A stretch of 28,148 nt of DNA from CAYPJE01 sp964410945. Lineage in GTDB: Bacteria > Fidelibacterota > Marinisomatia > Marinisomatales > TCS56. The position numbers and the translations under genes were made by a program. The notes beneath the pieces are model-generated. The model saw only the letters and a program-made list of their open reading frames with translations, did not search any database and was not told the origin of the DNA. Where the stretch lies: positions 1 to 28,148 of the forward strand of contig CAYPJE010000040.1 in NCBI GenBank assembly GCA_964410945.1. The letters are read 5' to 3'. This document shows positions 23,080-28,148 of this stretch, in pieces. Position 1 is the stretch's first letter; each line of letters starts with the position of its first letter.

Positions 23080-24219
23080 ATGGAAAACCTTAGAATACTG
23101 GTTGTGGATGATGAATCGGGAATCCGGTCCGGAATCTGTAAAGCACTTCAAAAATATACGGTGTCCCTGCCGGAGTTTGATACCGAGATGGGATTCGATC
23201 TGGCCCAGGCCGCCGATGGAGCCAGTGCCCTGGCAGCTCTGGAAGACCAGGCCTACGACATGCTGCTGCTTGATTATAAGCTACCAGATATGACCGGCCT
23301 GGATATACTTACCCGGATCAAGGAACTGGAAGTTGATATAACCACAATCATGGTTACAGCATTCGCTTCCCTGGAAGTAGCCGTCAGTACCACCAAAAAC
23401 GGTGCCTTTGATTTTCTGGCTAAGCCTTTTACACCAGATGAATTAAAGGCGGTAATTAAAAAGGCCGCCAGCAGTGTGCTGACCCACCGGTATGCCAAAA
23501 AACTGGAAGAGGAACGCCACAAGGTGCGGTTCCAGTTTATCAATGTTCTGGTTCATGAACTGAAGGCACCTCTGGGGATGGTAGAAAGCTATCTCTACCT
23601 CCTGCGGGACCGCATCCTGGGTGATGAGGTGGAGCCCTACGATAAGTACGTTAACCGGACAATCGAACGTACCGCCGGTATGCGCAAGCTGATCCTGGAT
23701 ATTCTGGACCTTACCCGGCTGGAATCCGGTCAGAAAAATCGTGACCTGCAATCTGTCGATGTGGTTGAGCAAGCCCGGGATTCGATCGAAATTGTGACTC
23801 CTGAAGCCAGCGAGCGGGGAATTGAAATCAATCTGAATGCACCGGATAAATTGGCGATGCTGGCTGACAGTGGTGAACTGAGTATTATTTTCAACAACCT
23901 GCTGACCAATGCGGTGAAATATAATCGTGACAGCGGGCGGGTCGATATTTATGTTATCCGGGCTGACAATCAGGTCAAAATTACTGTTTCCGACACCGGT
24001 ATCGGAATGACCGAAGAGGAGCAGGGCCGGTTATTCAAGGAGTTTTCACGTATTAAAAATGAAAAAACCCGAACCATTCTCGGTAGCGGGCTGGGGCTGT
24101 CGATTTTGAAGAACCTGGCTGGTATGTATGATGGTTCCGTAGCCGTTTCCAGTGTGCCCGATGAGGGGACGACCTTCACTGTAGTCCTGCGGGATGGAAA
24201 ACCAGAGACCCGGTCATGA
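23080..24219 (+). CDS. Receiver-histidine kinase (REC-HisKA-HATPase)
   Basis: The 379-residue soluble protein starts with a receiver domain (RILVVDDES, Asp65 in LLLDYKLPD, Thr in VTAFAS, Lys in LAKPF). A short coiled coil precedes the dimerisation domain with His159 in VLVHELKAPLG. The HATPase domain has NNLLTNAVKY, DTGIGM and GSGLGLSI. With no sensory domain other than the receiver, it is built to convert one phosphorylation event into control of a second kinase reaction. It starts 4 bases after the lone receiver and overlaps hydE by 4 bases (ATGA). In this operon it is likely to work downstream of the hydrogenase-like sensor kinase. Its own target is not encoded next to it. Confidence 0.92.
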   Translation: MENLRILVVDDESGIRSGICKALQKYTVSLPEFDTEMGFDLAQAADGASALAALEDQAYDMLLLDYKLPDMTGLDILTRIKELEVDITTIMVTAFASLEVAVSTTKNGAFDFLAKPFTPDELKAVIKKAASSVLTHRYAKKLEEERHKVRFQFINVLVHELKAPLGMVESYLYLLRDRILGDEVEPYDKYVNRTIERTAGMRKLILDILDLTRLESGQKNRDLQSVDVVEQARDSIEIVTPEASERGIEINLNAPDKLAMLADSGELSIIFNNLLTNAVKYNRDSGRVDIYVIRADNQVKITVSDTGIGMTEEEQGRLFKEFSRIKNEKTRTILGSGLGLSILKNLAGMYDGSVAVSSVPDEGTTFTVVLRDGKPETRS

Positions 24220-25322
24220 TGAATCCGGCCGATCTGCACATTCCCGGGAAACGGCGCAAATTCATCATGGATTGGCTGAAGACCAGGAATGAGCGGAAAC
24301 TGAAGAATCTCTGGCGGATGGCTGATCAGACTCGGGAAGCTGTGGTTGGGAAGGATATCCATCTCCGGGGCCTGATTGAAATATCCAATCTCTGCAACCG
24401 CCAGTGTTTTTATTGCGGTATCCGCAAGGTCAATAAATCGGTTGAGCGCTATTCCATGCGACAGGATGAAATCCTGGAAGCAGCCCGTCTGGCAGAAAGT
24501 CTGGATTATGGCACGGTGGTGCTCCAGGCCGGTGAGAGCGGCTATGTCTCCCGCGATTTCATCACTGAAGTCATTTCGGTAATCAAATCGGAGACTGGTC
24601 TGGCGGTTACCCTCAGTCTGGGTGAGCACCCGGAGGCAGTACTGGAGGAATGGAAAACCGCAGGCGCCGACCGCTACTATATGCGTTTTGAGACCTCCAA
24701 TAATTATCTGTTCTGGAAACTGCACCCGGATCGCAATGATGGATTGAATGCCCGCCTGAAACAGCTCCGCACCCTTGATCAGTTGGGATATGAAACCGGC
24801 AGCGGTGTGATGGTCGGATTACCGGGCCAAACCCTGGAAGACCTTTGTAATGACCTGCTGTTGTTCGGATCCCTGAATCTGGATATGATTGGAATTGGCC
24901 CCTTTATTAAACATCCCGGAACCCCGATCGGGCAGAATCCGGATTATTTCGGCAAAACTTTATGTTCCAGCCGTGCCGAATTGGAACTGCTGACGGGCAA
25001 GATGATCGCCCTTACCAGGCTGTTGTACCCGGCGGTTAATATTCCGGCAACTACGGCCCTGGCAACAATCAACGCCAGTAGCGGATTCAAAATCGCGCTT
25101 CAGTGCGGTGCCAATGTCATTATGCCAAATCTTACTCCGCCGAATTACCGGCGGAAATACGAAATCTATCCCGGGAAAGGCTGTTCCGAACTCACCGCCG
25201 GTGAACAGCACGCAATCATTTCAGATGATATTCAAAACTGTGGACGGCTGATTGCCCGTGGTGCCGGGCCGTCACAACATTTTATTGATGAACACCATCA
25301 ACCGATCCTGGAGTTCGCATGA
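24216..25322 (+). CDS. hydE: [FeFe]-hydrogenase maturase HydE, radical SAM
   Basis: HydE is a radical SAM enzyme of H-cluster assembly. It acts on the iron-cysteine product of HydG on the way to the diiron site. The CxxxCxxC cluster motif is Cys60, Cys64 and Cys67 in NLCNRQCFYCGI. The family's barrel motifs follow, including VLQAGES and LSLGEHPE, and the length of 368 residues is typical. The C-terminal region (YRRKYEIYPGKGC) has only one of the three cysteines that hold the optional second cluster in some HydE proteins, so that cluster is probably absent. The start overlaps the previous kinase gene (ATGA), and the stop overlaps the hydG start (ATGA), so all three are translationally coupled. 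Confidence 0.95.
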   Translation: MMNPADLHIPGKRRKFIMDWLKTRNERKLKNLWRMADQTREAVVGKDIHLRGLIEISNLCNRQCFYCGIRKVNKSVERYSMRQDEILEAARLAESLDYGTVVLQAGESGYVSRDFITEVISVIKSETGLAVTLSLGEHPEAVLEEWKTAGADRYYMRFETSNNYLFWKLHPDRNDGLNARLKQLRTLDQLGYETGSGVMVGLPGQTLEDLCNDLLLFGSLNLDMIGIGPFIKHPGTPIGQNPDYFGKTLCSSRAELELLTGKMIALTRLLYPAVNIPATTALATINASSGFKIALQCGANVIMPNLTPPNYRRKYEIYPGKGCSELTAGEQHAIISDDIQNCGRLIARGAGPSQHFIDEHHQPILEFA

Positions 25323-26743
25323 GTCTGTTGCCCAAAATGACCACCAGCCGGCACGCGCGTGATTTTATCGATGATGAATATTTAACCGGTTTAGCAAACC
25401 AGGCCGCACCGGACGATTGTCAGGTGCATGACATATTAGCCAAATCAGCCGGCCTGACACCCCTGACACCGGAGGAGACCGCCGTTCTGCTGGCAGTCAA
25501 CGATAGTAATCAAATCGAAGCAATTTTCGACCAGGCCCGCAGTCTGAAGAAAAAGGTTTACGGTAACCGGATTGTATTGTTTGCACCCCTTTACATCGGG
25601 AATTTATGTGTCAATGATTGCCGCTATTGCGGATTTGCACGCTCGAACTGTACAGTTGAACGTCGTACCCTTTCGCCTGGTGATATCAAATCTCAGGTCG
25701 CCGCTTTAGAGCGTGAAGGGCACAAGCGGCTGATAATGGCATTCGGTGAACATCCGGTTTATGATGCTCAGTTTATTGCCGATGCGGTGCGTACGGCTTA
25801 TTCCGTTCGTGAGAAACATGGTGATATCCGGCGAATCAATGTTAACGCCGCTCCCCTCGATCAGGAGGGTTATGCCATCGTCAAGGAAGCGGGAATCGGT
25901 ACTTATCAGGTATTTCAGGAAACCTACCACCACGCTACTTACCGGAAGGTGCATCCTGTCAACAGCCGCAAAGGTGATTACATGTATCGGCTGGATTCAC
26001 ACAACCGGGCCATGGAAGCCGGTGTGGACGATGTGGGTATCGGTGCCCTGTTCGGTCTTCATGACTGGCGTTTCGAGGTGCTGGCTATGGTTGAACATGC
26101 CCGTTTTCTACAGAATGAATTCGGTGTCGGTCCCCATACGATCAGTTTCCCCCGATTGCAGCCGGCCTGCGGGATCGATTTGAACGGCTATCCCCTGGTA
26201 TCCGATGAAAATTTCAAGCGGTTGATTGCCGTATTGCGCCTGGCGATTCCCTATACCGGAATGATTCTGACAGCCCGTGAGTCGGCAGAGATCCGCCGGG
26301 AAGTGATGGAATTCGGTGTGTCACAGATCGATGCCGGCAGCCGGATTGAACTGGGAGGTTACACCGAGGTGGGTGATGCCCAGGTCCACTGTCGGGAACA
26401 ATTCGCCCTGGGCGATCTAAGGTCTCTGGATGAGATTATGCGGGAGTTGATCAGCAATGACTATCTGCCTAGTTTTTGTACCGCCTGTTACCGTTTGGGC
26501 CGTACCGGGGAGCATTTCATGGAATTTGCTATCCCCGGTTTCATCGAGAAATTCTGTACTCCCAACGCTATGTTGACCCTGACGGAATACCTGGAGGATT
26601 TTTCCTCGCCGGAGACCCGGCAGGTCGGGAAAGAACGTATCGAAAAGGAACTGTCCGGGATGGAAGAAGGAACCATGAAAACCAGGGTCAGGGAACGCCT
26701 GGATGCCATCAGGAACACTGAACAGCGGGATCTGCATTTTTAG
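25319..26743 (+). CDS. hydG: [FeFe]-hydrogenase maturase HydG, radical SAM tyrosine lyase
   Basis: HydG splits tyrosine to p-cresol and dehydroglycine, giving the CO and cyanide ligands of the H-cluster on an Fe-cysteine carrier. The N-terminal radical SAM motif is Cys97, Cys101 and Cys104 in NLCVNDCRYCGF. The C-terminal motif is Cys387, Cys390 and Cys413, the exact Cx2Cx22C spacing that binds the auxiliary five-iron cluster and separates HydG from ThiH. The 474-residue length is normal. It overlaps hydE by 4 bases and is followed by hydF after 9 bases. All key ligands are present, so a full set of diatomic ligands should be made. Confidence 0.97.
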   Translation: MSLLPKMTTSRHARDFIDDEYLTGLANQAAPDDCQVHDILAKSAGLTPLTPEETAVLLAVNDSNQIEAIFDQARSLKKKVYGNRIVLFAPLYIGNLCVNDCRYCGFARSNCTVERRTLSPGDIKSQVAALEREGHKRLIMAFGEHPVYDAQFIADAVRTAYSVREKHGDIRRINVNAAPLDQEGYAIVKEAGIGTYQVFQETYHHATYRKVHPVNSRKGDYMYRLDSHNRAMEAGVDDVGIGALFGLHDWRFEVLAMVEHARFLQNEFGVGPHTISFPRLQPACGIDLNGYPLVSDENFKRLIAVLRLAIPYTGMILTARESAEIRREVMEFGVSQIDAGSRIELGGYTEVGDAQVHCREQFALGDLRSLDEIMRELISNDYLPSFCTACYRLGRTGEHFMEFAIPGFIEKFCTPNAMLTLTEYLEDFSSPETRQVGKERIEKELSGMEEGTMKTRVRERLDAIRNTEQRDLHF

Positions 26744-26752
26744 GACAATTCA

Positions 26753-28021
26753 ATGGCTGTACTGGTAGAACGGGAAAATATTGGTATCTTCGGCCGTATG
26801 AATGCCGGGAAAAGTTCGCTGATGAACCTGCTTACCCAGCAGGCCACCTCGATCGTTGATGCCACCCCGGGCACGACTGCTGACACGAAAGTAGCGTTAT
26901 TCGAAATCCATGGGATCGGACCGGTGCGGTTGTTTGATACTGCCGGCATCGATGAAGCCAGTTCCCTGGGAACAAAAAAACGAGATAAGGTTCTGAAGGA
27001 CCTGAAAGAATGTGACCTGGTCCTGCTGATGATCGATCCTTCCCGGGTGGATTTCAGGGCCGAGGAAGAATTGCTGCAGGCTGCCCGTGATCTGGATACC
27101 CAGATCCTGATAATCTATAATTTATTCACTGAAGATGACCGAAAAAAGATTGTTACAGTCGAAGATAAAATCAGGTTATTGGCCTTTCATAAAAAAATTG
27201 TTTTGCAGGCTCCGGACAGTAATTGCCGGGGACGATTGATTGACTTTATTATTGCCAATTATGAGCCTGCCAATCCTGCCGACGAACTACTGCCGTTCAT
27301 CGAAAAGGATGAATTCTATGTATTGATTATCCCGATGGATGATGAAACGCCGCCGGGCCGCTATTTACGTCCCCAGGCCATGACCGAGGAATACATTACC
27401 CGTCACTGGGCCTACCCGGTTTCTTTTCGACTCGATCTTAATGCAGCCCGGGGCACGTCGGAACAGTGTGAAGCTGAGCACAAACGATTCCGGGATTTCC
27501 TGGATTCCATGCAGCGCCGTCCCAAGGCCATGATCACCGATTCCCAGGCCATGGATGTCATGAAGGACTGGTGCCCGGATGATATCGACCTGACGACCTT
27601 TTCGATTATCATGATCCAGTATATGAGCGGGGGACGCCTGCGGGGATTCGCCGAGGGAGTGCAGGTCCTGGACCGTCTGCAGTCCGGTGACCGGATTCTG
27701 ATTGCCGAAGCCTGTAATCACAGCCGGATCGGGGAGGATATCGGCACAGTGCAGATACCCCGGATTATTGAATCAAATTTCCCTGGTGTTATGGTGGATC
27801 ATGCTTTCGGCCGGGAGTTTCAGGAGCGGGTTGACCTGGGCAGATACGCCTTGATCATCCATTGCGGGGGCTGCATGATCAGCCGCCAGAAACTCATGTC
27901 CCGGCTGCGGGACCTGGAAGCGGCACACGTACCGGTGACAAACTACGGTGTTTTCCTGTCGGCCGTGCAGGGATTACCGGCCCTGAAAAAAGTACTCCAG
28001 CCCTGGGAGATTGATATTTAA
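26753..28021 (+). CDS. hydF: [FeFe]-hydrogenase maturase HydF, GTPase scaffold
   Basis: HydF carries the assembled diiron precursor and delivers it to HydA. The N-terminal GTPase domain has G1 GRMNAGKSS, G2 TPGTTAD and G3 DTAGIDE. The usual G4 motif NKxD is replaced by NLFTEDD, and the G5 SA motif is not evident. A dimerisation domain follows, then the C-terminal [4Fe-4S] domain with Cys321, His323, His370, Cys371 and Cys374 (CNH...HCGGC, 46 residues apart), the exact HydF signature. The 422 residues match the family. It is the last gene of the maturation block and probably of the whole operon. Loss of G4 suggests altered guanine recognition, while the scaffold function should be intact. Confidence 0.96.
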   Translation: MAVLVERENIGIFGRMNAGKSSLMNLLTQQATSIVDATPGTTADTKVALFEIHGIGPVRLFDTAGIDEASSLGTKKRDKVLKDLKECDLVLLMIDPSRVDFRAEEELLQAARDLDTQILIIYNLFTEDDRKKIVTVEDKIRLLAFHKKIVLQAPDSNCRGRLIDFIIANYEPANPADELLPFIEKDEFYVLIIPMDDETPPGRYLRPQAMTEEYITRHWAYPVSFRLDLNAARGTSEQCEAEHKRFRDFLDSMQRRPKAMITDSQAMDVMKDWCPDDIDLTTFSIIMIQYMSGGRLRGFAEGVQVLDRLQSGDRILIAEACNHSRIGEDIGTVQIPRIIESNFPGVMVDHAFGREFQERVDLGRYALIIHCGGCMISRQKLMSRLRDLEAAHVPVTNYGVFLSAVQGLPALKKVLQPWEIDI

Positions 28022-28036
28022 CCTACCCGGCCAGAC

Positions 28037-28059
28037 GATTGGTTGCTGGCAAACCAATT
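28037..28059 (+). terminator. Possible weak terminator after hydF
   Basis: ATTGGTT (28038-28044) and AACCAAT (28052-28058) form a 7-base-pair stem with a 7-base loop, 16 bases after the hydF stop. The following sequence is T-rich but has no clean T-run, so termination may be partial or the hairpin may have another role. Confidence 0.35.
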
Positions 28060-28136
28060 GATTTCATTAGATTTGTGTATTATTTTCCTGTCATTGTCCG
28101 TCTTCAAAAACGTTTGGACACAAAAAGGCTGATTTA

Positions 28137-28148
28137 ATGAGAGTACTT
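28137..28148 (+). CDS. Possible start of the next gene (partial)
   Basis: ATG at 28137 begins M-R-V-L and runs off the edge. AAAGG (28124-28128) lies 8 bases upstream, a good ribosome binding site. Four residues cannot identify the product. The opening would fit another receiver domain, but this is a guess. Confidence 0.35.

Noticed and set aside
24216..25322. Biotin synthase or PylB-type radical SAM protein
   Set aside because: The family resembles both, but the position overlapping hydG and the HydE-like barrel motifs decide for HydE.
25319..26743. Thiamine-synthesis tyrosine lyase ThiH
   Set aside because: The C-terminal Cx2Cx22C motif is specific to HydG, and the gene is flanked by hydE and hydF.

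Overview
The window is a stretch of bacterial chromosome at roughly 45% GC, judged by eye. It comes from an organism that lives, at least part of the time, without oxygen. The evidence is a complete trimeric [FeFe]-hydrogenase gene set with its three maturases, a Rex redox repressor, and MenA (menaquinone synthesis). The single MenA and the lipoprotein signal peptide fit a diderm anaerobe or facultative anaerobe, but I cannot name the phylum from sequence alone. There are no rRNA, tRNA, CRISPR, transposase or phage genes.

Region 1 (1-1025, plus strand): the tail of an upstream gene, a lipoprotein of unknown function, and a small membrane protein.

Region 2 (1035-4822, minus strand): a housekeeping operon read menA, CPBP-family membrane protease, shikimate-kinase-like protein, nnr (NAD(P)HX repair). 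The kinase-like protein has lost most residues that bind shikimate.

Region 3 (4862-9855, minus strand): a signalling operon read single-domain response regulator, CheC-type phosphatase, large hybrid histidine kinase with PAS, REC and HPt domains, response regulator, and response regulator with a cysteine-rich tail. It ends in a clear hairpin terminator.

Region 4 (10169-15684, plus strand): a 1450-residue REC/multi-PAS/GAF histidine kinase overlapping its LuxR-type response regulator by 4 bases, then another single-domain response regulator with a textbook terminator. A perfect inverted repeat lies between the two regulators.

Region 5 (15747-28021, plus strand): the hydrogenase locus. Two near-ideal Rex operators precede rex. 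Then come hydC, hydB and hydA (electron-bifurcating type), an H-cluster-like domain fused to an Fe-S domain and a histidine kinase, a single-domain receiver, a receiver/histidine-kinase protein, and hydE, hydG, hydF. All genes are tightly packed or overlap. The operon therefore encodes the enzyme, its assembly machinery, an NADH/NAD+-sensing repressor and a putative H2- or redox-sensing phosphorelay. That relay has no DNA-binding output of its own; the LuxR-type regulator 1 kb upstream is the nearest candidate. The embedded hydrogenase-like sensor kinase and its orphan relay are the most interesting part of the window.
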